Assembly: GCA_041390105.1 (NCBI GenBank)
Contig: JAWKQO010000001.1
Coordinates: 1,304,001 to 1,368,000, forward strand
Origin: Gemmatimonadota bacterium
GTDB taxonomy: Bacteria > Gemmatimonadota > Gemmatimonadetes > Longimicrobiales > Gaopeijiaceae
DNA: 64,000 nucleotides
Direction of reading: 5' to 3'
A program made the translations under genes and the position numbers. The notes under the pieces were generated by a model. That model did not search any database. It saw only the letters and a list, made by a program, of their open reading frames with translations, and was not told the DNA's origin. The stretch's first letter is position 1. Each line of letters begins with the position of its first letter. Below are positions 17,078 through 26,528 of this stretch, piece by piece.

Positions 17078-19816
17078 CTAGAGGCGCGCCACCAAGGCCC
17101 GTGCGGCGGCGGCCACTTCCGGGTTCTTGTCGTCGACCGCCTGGCGGATGAGCTCCGTGGCGTGTGGCGTGCCCATGGCGCCCAGAGCGCGGTAGGCCGC
17201 GATGCGGACCGCCGTGGCCGGACGATAGAAGAAGGAGCCCAACGCGCGCTTCTCGATCGCGGGCACCGCCGAAGGATCGGCGATCTGTCCCAGGGAGCGC
17301 AGCACGATCATCTGCACGTCGTCGCTCTTCTCGTTCTCGAGCATCGCCAGCAGCGGTCGCATGGCGCGCTCCACACGCAGGTGGCCCACCGCCATGGCCG
17401 CGGCCTCGCGCACCTGCGCATCAGGATCCTCCAACACCGGCAGCAGCCGCGAGCCCGCGTCGTCTCCGCCGATCTTGGCCATGGCCATGACGGCGGCGCG
17501 CCGTACCCGTGCGTCGGGATGGGCAAGCGCCGGCGTGAGGCGATCCACGGTCCCCGGTCCCCCGACCTCGCCCAGGATATCCACGCCGTTACGGACGATG
17601 AACCAGCGCGAATCCTCGAGCATGGGGATCGAGACGTTGAAGGCGTGCTCTCCCATCGTGAAAAGCGCGTCGAGGAAGTTTCGACGAGCGGCCCGGGGAG
17701 GCACCTCCGAGAGCTCGTTCGCCAGAGCCGGCGCGATGTGATCGGGCAGCCGCCCCACCAGGCGCAGCGCCCGTTCGCGCTCATCCGGCTCCTTCGCCTC
17801 ACCGAGCCGGCGCACCAACGTGGCGATGACCGGAGGTCGGCACAGCGAACGTGCCAGATCGTAGGGTCCGTCCGCCCCGAGCTCGGAGCCCAGGAGCAGG
17901 ACCTCGACGGCATCGCACACCGAGTCGTGATCGCCGCCAGAGGCCAGCCGGTCGGCGCGATCGAGGATCGCGGCCCGGATGGTGGGTCTGCGGCCCGCCG
18001 GCCCACCCAGGAAGGCCTCCGCCATCTCAGCTACCGAGTTGAAGCTCTCGGGCGCGAAGGGGACGCCCTCGTCCTCCGGGGCGGCGCTCCAGTTGGGCAG
18101 GGACCGCGAGATCTCCAGTACCGGTTCTTCCGCCGGGACGTCCGGCGCCAGGGCCGTGATCGGAATGGGGCTGGAGGGCTGCGGTACCGTCTCGACCGGC
18201 GGCGCGAGCTCGGCCACCGGAGCTACGACGTCTTCCACCACGCGTGCAGGGCGATCGACCTCCTCCAACGCATCCGCCGCGCCCCAGGCCACCTCGCCGC
18301 TCGCGGCGTCCGGCTCGGTCGCTGCGGATCCATGGCTCGAGGCAGCAAGCGGCTCTTCGGGCGTGGGCGCCACCGGCATATCGGAGAGATCGGCCAGCGC
18401 CTGACGGAAGGCGGCGATCTGTGCCAGGTCGGTTTCCGTGCGGATGACCGGAGCGGCGTACGGATCGCCCGCCAGTCGGGCTGCGTCCGGGAGCTCGTGC
18501 GCAGCCTCGGCTGCGGGCGGCTCCTGTGCGTCGTCGTTGTCGAGGTCGTCCGCCTCCAGGAGACTCCAGAGCTCCTCTTCGACCTCCACCTCCTCGTCGG
18601 GCCCGTCCGCCGCGGCCGGCTCGTTCGGCTCGTCTTCCGGAGGTGCCGACCAGAAAGCCCCCACATCCTCCCAAGGCATGGGGGTGGCAGACTCATCCCA
18701 GGGCAGCTCGTCTTCCCAGGCCCCCTCGGACGCGTCGACCTCCGCAGCGTCCAACTCGGATACCACCTCGTCGGTCGGATCAGGCGCTTTGAAGGGATCG
18801 TCCACACCCAGGGCATCGGCCAGGGACGAGTCGTCGGCCGGGGCGCTCCACGACTCGCCCTCGACCCCCTCGGAGGCCCTCCACGCAGCGTCCAACTGCT
18901 CCAGGAACTCGGTCGCGGCCTCGTCGCCCGCAGATTCGTCGTCCGCGGCCGAGAGCGCGCGGTGCCACTCCGGCTCGGAAACGTCACCCGCAACGGGCTC
19001 CGCCTCTTCGAGCCCGAACGCGTCGCGCCAGTCGCCCGGCTCCTGCTCCTCCACGAGCGGGCCACTGGCGACCAGGTCCGTGACCACGTCCTCCAGCTCG
19101 ATCGCCGAGGTGGGGTGGTGGCCATTCGCGGAAGCGTCGGTCGGATACGCAAAGGGGTCCGCGGTCGCGTCCTCGGAGTCGGACTCCTCCAATTCGACGC
19201 CGAACTCCGCGTGGTCTTCGGGGGCTTCGTGCTGGACCTCCGAGGTGGAGACGAGGTCGAAGGCACCGGTCGCCTCGACGTCGATGTCCTCCACGGTCTC
19301 TTCGAGCTGCAACGCAGCCGGCTCGCCCGCTTCGCCCGCCCACTCCTCTGGCTCCGACCACACGGGTGCCGCCGGAAGGGGGGATCCGTTGAAGGCGACC
19401 TGGATCGCGGCACCGGGGAGTGCCCCCAGGGCTCCTTCGAACGAGTCGTCCAGGGTGAGACGCACACGACGGAGGGCTTCGAGGAAGGCCTCGACCGCCT
19501 CGCTCTCCAGACGGGGCATCACGCGTAGTGCCGTGACGCCGACCCCGCGAAGGTCGCGGGACAACTCCCGCAGGTAGCCGTGGCGATCTCCGATGGCACG
19601 GCCCCCGGAACGAATCCCGGCCACCGTGACCTCCAGCTCCACGTGACCGAGGGCCTTTCCACAGACCTCCCGAATGGCCTCTTGCACGGTCGCATGCCGG
19701 ACCGGGAAGATCTCGGAGAGCGTGTAGGCCCGCGCAAATGCCAGGACGAGGTCGTCGGACTCGGCGTCCGAGACCCGCTGACCCGGTGAATCCCGCAATG
19801 GCCGCAAGGCTCCCAT
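17078..19816 (-). CDS. Large acidic protein with C-terminal HEAT/ARM repeats
   Basis: 912 residues in three parts. About 1-165 is a folded-looking alpha/beta region (SDDLVLAFARAYTLSEIFPVRHATVQEAI). About 170-580 is strongly acidic, low complexity, Pro/Ala/Asp/Glu-rich and likely disordered, with recurring Trp motifs of the type WSAPxDE. About 585-912 carries HEAT/PBS-lyase repeats (HPDARVRRAAVMAMAKIGG, DPDAQVREAAAMAVGHL, DDKNPEVAAAARALV). A scaffold or regulatory protein is likely; function unknown. ATG 19816 is preceded by AGGAGTGGAGGAA. Confidence 0.8.
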   Translation of the reverse strand: MGALRPLRDSPGQRVSDAESDDLVLAFARAYTLSEIFPVRHATVQEAIREVCGKALGHVELEVTVAGIRSGGRAIGDRHGYLRELSRDLRGVGVTALRVMPRLESEAVEAFLEALRRVRLTLDDSFEGALGALPGAAIQVAFNGSPLPAAPVWSEPEEWAGEAGEPAALQLEETVEDIDVEATGAFDLVSTSEVQHEAPEDHAEFGVELEESDSEDATADPFAYPTDASANGHHPTSAIELEDVVTDLVASGPLVEEQEPGDWRDAFGLEEAEPVAGDVSEPEWHRALSAADDESAGDEAATEFLEQLDAAWRASEGVEGESWSAPADDSSLADALGVDDPFKAPDPTDEVVSELDAAEVDASEGAWEDELPWDESATPMPWEDVGAFWSAPPEDEPNEPAAADGPDEEVEVEEELWSLLEADDLDNDDAQEPPAAEAAHELPDAARLAGDPYAAPVIRTETDLAQIAAFRQALADLSDMPVAPTPEEPLAASSHGSAATEPDAASGEVAWGAADALEEVDRPARVVEDVVAPVAELAPPVETVPQPSSPIPITALAPDVPAEEPVLEISRSLPNWSAAPEDEGVPFAPESFNSVAEMAEAFLGGPAGRRPTIRAAILDRADRLASGGDHDSVCDAVEVLLLGSELGADGPYDLARSLCRPPVIATLVRRLGEAKEPDERERALRLVGRLPDHIAPALANELSEVPPRAARRNFLDALFTMGEHAFNVSIPMLEDSRWFIVRNGVDILGEVGGPGTVDRLTPALAHPDARVRRAAVMAMAKIGGDDAGSRLLPVLEDPDAQVREAAAMAVGHLRVERAMRPLLAMLENEKSDDVQMIVLRSLGQIADPSAVPAIEKRALGSFFYRPATAVRIAAYRALGAMGTPHATELIRQAVDDKNPEVAAAARALVARL

Positions 19817-19830
19817 TTCCTCCACTCCTC

Positions 19831-19921
19831 TCCCGGACCGGGAAGGACGAGCCGTATGGACCGTCCCCCCGTGCCGCGTGGGCGCCGACAGGCGCCATGG
19901 CCACGGCCCGGGAAATTCCCG
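19831..19921. promoter_or_regulatory. Three inverted repeats in the divergent HEAT/MBL intergenic region
   Basis: The 149-base gap contains TCCCGGACCGGGA (19831-19843) and CGGGAAATTCCCG (19909-19921), both perfect palindromes around a single base, and a GGCGCC-GACA-GGCGCC hairpin (19881-19896). Palindromes of this size between divergent starts are typical repressor sites, but I see no clear -10/-35 pair. Function is inference. Confidence 0.35.
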
Positions 19922-19965
19922 AACGTTGGAGGGTTTTCCTGCTTCCAGACCGGAGGAATTCTTCG

Positions 19966-20976
19966 ATGAACCCACCCGTCCGTACCCTTCCGAGGGGTGT
20001 CAGAGGCAAGAACGGCGCCAGATCCGCGTCGGGCGGGCGGTTCTTCCCGGGGCCGCTCCTCCTCGCGGCCCTGGCCTTGAGCTGCGGCAGGCCGCCCGGC
20101 GACCCGGTCGAAAGTGCCGACCCCGTGGCTACTTCCGCCGGTCGGACCCGGATCGTTCTGCTCGGCACCGGCACTCCCAACGCCGACCCCGAGCGCTCGG
20201 GGCCGGCGCTGGCAATCGTGGTGGACTCCGCCTCCTATCTCGTGGACGCAGGCCCCGGGGTCGTGCGTCGTGCGGCTGCTGCCGCAGCCCGCCACCGGAT
20301 CTCGGCCCTGCAGCCACCCGGGCTGACCCATCTTTTTATCACCCACCTCCACTCGGACCACACGGTGGGGCTGCCGGACGTGATGCTGTCCCCCTGGACG
20401 CTGGACCGCACCGACCCCCTGCTGCTGTTCGGCCCGCCCGGCACCGCAGCCATGGCGGAGCATCTGCGGGCGGCCTACACGGAAGACGTGCGGGTGCGGC
20501 TGGAGGGACTGGAGCCCGCCAACCCGACCGGGTGGGAGACCGTCGCGCGCGACGTCGCCCCGGGCCTCGTCTTCGAGGACGAGCGCGTGCGTGTCTTCGC
20601 CTTCACCGTGCCGCACGGTTCCTGGGACGCCGCCTACGGCTACCGATTCGAAACACCGGACCGGACGATCGTGGTCTCGGGGGACACTGGACCGGGGGAA
20701 GCGGTCGTCGAAGCCTGCGCGGGGTGCGACGTGCTCGTCCACGAGGTCTACGCCGGCGAGGGGTTCCAGCATCGGTCGGGGCCCTGGCAGCGCTATCACT
20801 CCTCGTTCCACACGTCTGCCAGCGAGCTGGGGGAATTGGCCGCGCGCGCGGGCGCCCGCGCCCTGGTGCTGACGCACCTGCTCCTCTGGGGCGCATCCGT
20901 GGAGTCCGTCGTCGAAGAGATCCGCCAGCACTATCACGGCCCGGTCTTCGTCGGGAACGACCTGGATGTGTACTGA
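19966..20976 (+). CDS. Metallo-beta-lactamase fold hydrolase, putative lipoprotein
   Basis: 336 residues with a hydrophobic segment ending in a lipobox (LALSC, about 39), then an MBL fold resembling tRNase Z/phosphodiesterases: GTGTPNADPERSG, the metal motif THLHSDHTVGL, SGDTGPGEAV and HEVYAGEGF, and a final THL. Binding of two zinc ions and hydrolysis of a phosphodiester or related bond is the family expectation; with an export signal it should act outside the cytosol. RBS GGAGG lies 9 bases before ATG 19966. Confidence 0.88.
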   Translation: MNPPVRTLPRGVRGKNGARSASGGRFFPGPLLLAALALSCGRPPGDPVESADPVATSAGRTRIVLLGTGTPNADPERSGPALAIVVDSASYLVDAGPGVVRRAAAAAARHRISALQPPGLTHLFITHLHSDHTVGLPDVMLSPWTLDRTDPLLLFGPPGTAAMAEHLRAAYTEDVRVRLEGLEPANPTGWETVARDVAPGLVFEDERVRVFAFTVPHGSWDAAYGYRFETPDRTIVVSGDTGPGEAVVEACAGCDVLVHEVYAGEGFQHRSGPWQRYHSSFHTSASELGELAARAGARALVLTHLLLWGASVESVVEEIRQHYHGPVFVGNDLDVY

Positions 20977-21064
20977 TCCGGCCCGGTCCTCGATGGTTGG
21001 ACAGGTTCCCCGCCCCGGTCGCATGTTGGCCCCACCCTCGGTTCGTCCCACGAAGGAGACTCCC

Positions 21065-24058
21065 GTGCTGCGCTCCCGAATGCTCGGCGCCGTCCTCAGC
21101 GGCGCGCTGCTGCTCGCCTCTTCCGCGTCGGCCCAGACGCTGGCGTCGTCCGATCTGGACCGGCTCCCGTTCCGCAACATCGGCCCCGCCGCGATGAGCG
21201 GCCGGGTCGTGGATCTCGCGGTTGTGGAGGCGGACGTAGACGTCTTCTATGTCGCCACCGCCACCGGGGGCGTCTGGAAGACCACCAACCGGGGCATCAC
21301 CCTCGAGCCGGTCTTCGATCGGGAGTCGGTTCACTCTGTCGGCGCGATCGCCGTGCACCAGCGCGATACCAGCCTGGTCTGGGTCGGGACCGGAGAGCGG
21401 GCCAGCCGCCAATCCTCGTCCTGGGGGGACGGCGTCTACAAGTCGACGGATGGAGGCCGCACCTGGGTGCACATGGGCCTCTCCGACAGCAAGCACATCG
21501 GTCGCATCGCCCTCCACCCGACCGATTCCGACGTGGTGTACGTGGCGGCGATGGGGCACCTGTGGGGTCCCAACGAAGAACGGGGGCTCTACAAGTCGAC
21601 CGACGGCGGACGCTCGTGGCAGCGGATCCTGAACGTCGACGAAGACACGGGTGTGGTCGACGTCACGCTCGATCCCTCCGACCCGAACACCGTCTACGCA
21701 TCGAGCTACCAACGCCGCCGCCGGCCCTACGGCTTCAACGGCGGCGGCCCCGGCAGCGCGCTCTGGAAATCCAACGATGCAGGAGCGTCCTGGACGAAGC
21801 TCAGCGACCCCGCCCTCGCCAACGGACTTCCCTCCGGGGAATTGGGCCGTATCGGGATCTCCATCTATCGGAGCGATCCCCGCATCGTGTACGTCTCCGT
21901 GGAGCAGGGAGAGCGCTACAACGCGTCGACGGCCTACGAGCAGCGCAGGGCAGGCATCTATCGATCGGAGGACAAGGGGTCGACCTGGACGCACATGGGC
22001 GACTGGAACCCGCGCCCCATGTACGCCAGCCAGATCCTGGTCGACCCCAGCGACGACCAGCGCATCTATATGGTCAACACCTATTCCTGGTCGGATGACG
22101 GCGGCAAGACCTTCACCGTTCCCAACCAGAGTCTGCACGGGGACGACCGGCTCGTATGGGTCAACCCCAAGGACTCCGACCATGTCATGAAAGCGGACGA
22201 CGGCGGGTTGGGGATCAGCCACGATCGCGGCGTCACCTGGCTCTACATCTCCGACCTGCCCGTGAGCCAGTTCTACCGCATCACCTACGACCTGCGCGAC
22301 CCCTACCGTGTGTACGGCGGGCTGCAGGACAACGGCAGCTGGGGCGGGCCCAACCAGACCTTCCGCGCCGAGGGGATCATCAACGCCGACTGGGTGCGCT
22401 ACGGCGGGGGCGACGGGTTCTTGAACCTGGTCGACACCACGTCCAGCCGGTGGCTCTACACGGAGTCCCAATACCTGGGCCTCGATCGCGTCGACCTGGA
22501 AACGGGAGAGCGTACGTCCATCCGGCCCGGTGATTCGATCGGCGCCATCTCGGACCGTCGCAACTGGCGCACCTGGCCCGACCCGAACCTACCGGACGAG
22601 TCCCTCGGCAACGCGATGGCGCCGGCCAACTGGGAGGGCCCTTTCCTCATCTCGCCCCACAACGGCTCGACGATCTACGCCGGAACCAACGTGCTGTGGC
22701 GGAGCCGCGATCGCGGCGAATCGTGGGAGTCGTTGGGCGACCTCACCACCGGCGTGAAGCGTCAGACGCTCCCGATCATGGGTGAGCTTCCGGACACGTT
22801 CACGTTGTCGCTCGACGACGGCATCCCGTACTACCCCACCTTGAGCGCCATCGCCGAGTCCCCACTCCGCCCGGGAGTGTTGTACGTGGGCACCGACGAT
22901 GGCCAGGTCCAGGTGTCCCTGAATGCGGGAGTGGACTGGCAGGAGCTCTCCGGTCGCCTGCCCGGCTTGCCCGCCGACGCATGGATCAACGACATCGAAG
23001 TCTCGCGACACGCGGCCGGGCGAGCCTGGGTCTCGGCAAACAACTACCGCAACGACGACTACGCCAACTATCTCTACCGAACCGACGACTTCGGGCAGAG
23101 TTGGCGCTCGGTGACCGGAGACCTGCCCACCGAACGGGTGGTGCGGGTCCTGCGCGAGGACCTCGAGCGACCGGACGTGTTGTATCTGGGAACCGAGTTC
23201 GGGCTCTGGCTCACGATGGATGGTGGAGCGCATTGGGTGGCCGTGCGCGCGAATCTGCCGACGGTTCCCATCAATGACATCCGCATCCATCCTCACGAAC
23301 GCGATCTCATCCTGGCCACCCACGGCCGAGGCGTGTGGATCCTCGATCAGAACCTGGCGCTCTCCGGGTTGGACCCCTCGGTGACCCGCTCGCCGCTCCA
23401 CCTCTTCGCAGCGCTCCCCGCGCGGCAGATCCGCTACCGCCCGGAGTTGCCGCACACCGGCGACGTCTTCTATCAAGGAGAGAATCCAGCGGCCGCCGCC
23501 CTGATCGACTTCTGGTTGGGAAGCGACAGCGCACGCGTGCGCACCACGGTGATCGACCAGGCGGGTGCGAGCGTCGCGGAGTTGGAGACGACCGGACGGC
23601 GAGGGCTCAACCGCGTGCTCTGGGATCTCCGACACACGGCGCGCGGGTCCGAGCAGGGCGCTGCCACGCGACGGCGGGGCCCCTCGGGTCCGCTCGTAAT
23701 CCCCGGGCTGTACACGGTGCGCGTCGAGGCCGATGGGGCCTCCCGTGAGACGATGCTGGAGGTGCGAGAGGACCCGCGGATCCAGGCCACCGCGACCGAG
23801 CGCGCCGCCTGGACCGAGATGCTGCAGGACCTCTACGCACTCCGCTCGCAGGCGGAAGCGCTGCGAGCCCGGGCCGAGGACAGGACGGGGGGAGACGCAG
23901 AGCGCTGGCAGCGCGAGACCAGCGAGCTCTTCAGCCGCGTATCCCGTCTCATCGGCGAAGCCGAAGGCCGCGTGGGACCGCTCACGGCCGACCAGGCGTC
24001 GGAGCGGGCCTACTATCGACGGATGGTGGACGACCTCGGACGCGCGCTGACGCGCTGA
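21065..24058 (+). CDS. Secreted sortilin/VPS10-like BNR-repeat protein
   Basis: 997 residues. GTG 21065 has an AAGGAG 6 bases upstream and opens a classic signal peptide (LSGALLLASSASAQT). The body is a beta-propeller with repeated Asp-box motifs: STDGGRTW, STDGGRSW, SNDAGASW, DDGGKTF, RDRGESW and DDFGQSW. The final ~200 residues (from about 800) form a beta domain followed by a helical tail. Such proteins are abundant in Gemmatimonadota/Bacteroidota and are often annotated as glycosyl hydrolases without proof. No catalytic residues can be assigned. Confidence 0.88.
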   Translation: MLRSRMLGAVLSGALLLASSASAQTLASSDLDRLPFRNIGPAAMSGRVVDLAVVEADVDVFYVATATGGVWKTTNRGITLEPVFDRESVHSVGAIAVHQRDTSLVWVGTGERASRQSSSWGDGVYKSTDGGRTWVHMGLSDSKHIGRIALHPTDSDVVYVAAMGHLWGPNEERGLYKSTDGGRSWQRILNVDEDTGVVDVTLDPSDPNTVYASSYQRRRRPYGFNGGGPGSALWKSNDAGASWTKLSDPALANGLPSGELGRIGISIYRSDPRIVYVSVEQGERYNASTAYEQRRAGIYRSEDKGSTWTHMGDWNPRPMYASQILVDPSDDQRIYMVNTYSWSDDGGKTFTVPNQSLHGDDRLVWVNPKDSDHVMKADDGGLGISHDRGVTWLYISDLPVSQFYRITYDLRDPYRVYGGLQDNGSWGGPNQTFRAEGIINADWVRYGGGDGFLNLVDTTSSRWLYTESQYLGLDRVDLETGERTSIRPGDSIGAISDRRNWRTWPDPNLPDESLGNAMAPANWEGPFLISPHNGSTIYAGTNVLWRSRDRGESWESLGDLTTGVKRQTLPIMGELPDTFTLSLDDGIPYYPTLSAIAESPLRPGVLYVGTDDGQVQVSLNAGVDWQELSGRLPGLPADAWINDIEVSRHAAGRAWVSANNYRNDDYANYLYRTDDFGQSWRSVTGDLPTERVVRVLREDLERPDVLYLGTEFGLWLTMDGGAHWVAVRANLPTVPINDIRIHPHERDLILATHGRGVWILDQNLALSGLDPSVTRSPLHLFAALPARQIRYRPELPHTGDVFYQGENPAAAALIDFWLGSDSARVRTTVIDQAGASVAELETTGRRGLNRVLWDLRHTARGSEQGAATRRRGPSGPLVIPGLYTVRVEADGASRETMLEVREDPRIQATATERAAWTEMLQDLYALRSQAEALRARAEDRTGGDAERWQRETSELFSRVSRLIGEAEGRVGPLTADQASERAYYRRMVDDLGRALTR

Positions 24059-24076
24059 GCTGCCCGGCTCAGCGCG
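24051..24076. terminator. Bidirectional hairpin at converging stop codons
   Basis: CGCGCTGAGC, loop TGCCCG, GCTCAGCGCG: a perfect 10-bp stem that contains the stop codons of both the sortilin-like gene (plus) and the CehA-like gene (minus). No T-tract. Confidence 0.5.
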
Positions 24077-26525
24077 ACCAGGTCTGCAAGCGCTCCCGGG
24101 CCGCCTGGAACCGCGCATCGATGCGCGGCGTGGGCACGGTGCCGTAGCCTTCTCGCAGGCGCGTCGCCGCTGCGTCGAGAGCGACCAGGAGGTCGCGCGC
24201 AGCCTGGCGGCGTGCAGCCGCGTCCGTCGAGCCCCGCGCGCCGATCCACACGGGTGCGGTGTGCGCAAACGCGTAGCTGTCCATTCCGGGCCAGCGATCG
24301 GTTTTGGGACCGGTCACGCGCACGGCCACCCAACCTCCGTCCGGCAGGTCCAAAGCTCCTTGATACCGGCGTGCTCCCGGCGCCGCCGGCGCGGCGTCCG
24401 ACCATCGCACCACGCCGTTCACGAGGATCTCCACGCGTTCCGCCGGCACGGCAGTCGCGAGTTCCAGCACCCAGGACTGTCGACCCGCCGCGGTGACCTC
24501 ACCGGGCTCGGCGTTCCCGATCACGAATCGCGGCAGGGGTCCATTGCTGACGAAGCTGCGACCCTCCCGCAGACCGCGCAGGTACTCCTCGAAATTGGGG
24601 GTACCCGCTCGCACGGGCCGTCCCTCGACGTCGAGAGGACGTACGTAGACGCGTGTGGTGCCCACCGCCATCGTCCGGTAGAAGTCGTTCATCACGTCGG
24701 TCCCCGCGGTCGGCGCCACGGTGAGCCCGAGGCTCAGGAGCCGATGCCAGACCGCTGCGGTGCCCTGCTCATCGCTCCAGAGGCAGGCCAGCTCGATCCC
24801 GTCGAGATCACCCAGCACGGCATCCGCGACCATCTCGATCGGGATCGACCCCAGCGCCTCCTCCGAGCTGAACGGATCGGGATGGGAGACCGGGTGGACG
24901 TAGACGGCCATGCCCGACTCCGCGCGCGCGTGCTGCAACGCCGACGCGTTGGGGCGGTCATCGCTTCCGTAGACCTCGTAGCCTGGACCCCACACCCACG
25001 GCCAGAACAGGGTGGAGGTCCCGAGCAAGCCGAGGTGTCCCAGAAAGTGGGACCGCACTTCCTGCCCGAACACAGAGATCGGCGCACCGACCTCGGGCGT
25101 CGATCGCCACAGCGACTGATCCTCGAAGCGAGTGTGCAGGTTGGCCAGCAGCGGCGTCAGCACGTCCAGGTCCTCCCCCCGCGCCATGGGCTCGAGGTCC
25201 TCGGGGCTGAGGCGGTACAGACCACCGTAGTTCAGATGGAAGTGGTGGTCTCCTGACCACCAGCCCTCCGCCCGTAGATCCGCCACCGGGTCGAGGTGGA
25301 GCGACGCCTCCGTGGTTCCTCCCGCCACGACCTCGACCTCCACGCTCGCGACCGGAGTGGCGAGGCCGCGCACGGCCTGCACGCGCACGCGCCCGGCCGG
25401 CACCGTGAGCTCCTCGATACCGGACGCATAGAAGAACACCTGCCCGGTCTGGCCATCGAAGCGGGATTGGCCGGTGGCGGGGATGAGTGGATGGCCCTCC
25501 ACCGTGGTCACGGAGAGACGCGCTGCGCCCACCTGACCCTGCGCGTCCAGCGCTCGGATGCGCAGCGTGCCCGTGGGCTGGCCCCAATCGCGGGCCGGTA
25601 GCGGGACGCGCTCGACGGGGCCACCGCTCCCCCGGATCCGGAAGGCCTCCATCGCCTCCAGCTCGGAGGCTTCGGAGTAGTAGACCCATTCGCCACTCGC
25701 GTCCCAGGCCGGTGTCAGAGGAAGGCCGCGGGCCCGCGTCAGTCGAACCACGGAAGCGGGCGCGTCGACCGCCAGCAGCCGCAGCTCCCATCCATCCTCC
25801 GTAGGCCAGTTGTATGCGACGTGGCGTCCATCCGGCGAGAGCGCAGGCCGGGTCTGCGACGTGATGCTGCCCCGCACCAGCGAAACATCTTCACCGGTGC
25901 TGCGGTCCAGAACGCGGATCTCGTCCCCACCGGCCCGGGACTTGGACAGATACACGATCCGACGTCCGTCTGGGTGCGGCTGCGGACTCAGCTCGAGACC
26001 CACGCCCGCGGTCACCCGGACCGCGGAGCCCGTGCTCAACTCCATCGCCCACAGATCGAGATCGCCGTTGCGCGCGGAGGCGAAGTAGAGAAGGCGCCCG
26101 TCCGGAGAGTACGCTGGATCCAGCACGATGCTCCCGTCGTCGACCAACACCCGCTCACGGGCGGTCTCCACGTCCAGGAGGACGATCTGCAAGCTTCGCG
26201 TGTCGTCCCGCACGAAGGCCACCTGTGTCCCATCCGGCGACCAGGCGGCACGTGCGTCGATCCCGCTTCCCTGGGTGATCCGGTGGGCCACACCCGACTC
26301 GTCCTGGACCCACAGCCAGCCCTCCGACGCCCAGAGCAACCCTGTGCCCTGAGGCGAAGGGCGCACGTCCAGGGGCCCGCTGCTGAGGGAGGGCAATTCG
26401 TAGCCCTCGAGGTAGACATGGTGCCCGTAGCCACGCACGTGAGGATAACGATTCGTCCATTGGGCGGCGGCTGGAAGCACGTGCACGAAGACGAGGGCGG
26501 TACAGAGCAGAAGCGATCGTCGCAT
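24069..26525 (-). CDS. Exported TolB-like propeller fused to CehA/McbA-type PHP metallohydrolase
   Basis: 818 residues with signal peptide (LLLCTALVFVHVLPAAAQ). About 50-330 is a WD40-like/PD40 beta-propeller (SPDGTQVAFVRDD, SPDGRLLYFASARNGDLDLW, SPDGRHVAYNW). About 420-720 is a CehA/McbA-like PHP domain with the metal motif GDHHFHLNYGG, a VHPVSHPD His cluster and PTAGTDVMNDFY. CehA relatives hydrolyse esters such as carbaryl, but natural substrates are generally unknown. It starts 3 bases after the DUF4159 stop, so the pair is an operon. Confidence 0.85.
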   Translation of the reverse strand: MRRSLLLCTALVFVHVLPAAAQWTNRYPHVRGYGHHVYLEGYELPSLSSGPLDVRPSPQGTGLLWASEGWLWVQDESGVAHRITQGSGIDARAAWSPDGTQVAFVRDDTRSLQIVLLDVETARERVLVDDGSIVLDPAYSPDGRLLYFASARNGDLDLWAMELSTGSAVRVTAGVGLELSPQPHPDGRRIVYLSKSRAGGDEIRVLDRSTGEDVSLVRGSITSQTRPALSPDGRHVAYNWPTEDGWELRLLAVDAPASVVRLTRARGLPLTPAWDASGEWVYYSEASELEAMEAFRIRGSGGPVERVPLPARDWGQPTGTLRIRALDAQGQVGAARLSVTTVEGHPLIPATGQSRFDGQTGQVFFYASGIEELTVPAGRVRVQAVRGLATPVASVEVEVVAGGTTEASLHLDPVADLRAEGWWSGDHHFHLNYGGLYRLSPEDLEPMARGEDLDVLTPLLANLHTRFEDQSLWRSTPEVGAPISVFGQEVRSHFLGHLGLLGTSTLFWPWVWGPGYEVYGSDDRPNASALQHARAESGMAVYVHPVSHPDPFSSEEALGSIPIEMVADAVLGDLDGIELACLWSDEQGTAAVWHRLLSLGLTVAPTAGTDVMNDFYRTMAVGTTRVYVRPLDVEGRPVRAGTPNFEEYLRGLREGRSFVSNGPLPRFVIGNAEPGEVTAAGRQSWVLELATAVPAERVEILVNGVVRWSDAAPAAPGARRYQGALDLPDGGWVAVRVTGPKTDRWPGMDSYAFAHTAPVWIGARGSTDAAARRQAARDLLVALDAAATRLREGYGTVPTPRIDARFQAARERLQTWSR

Positions 26526-26528
26526 TGG

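Noticed and set aside
17162..19528. 788-residue plus-strand open frame
   Set aside because: Antisense to the HEAT-repeat protein, whose repeats and RBS are clear.
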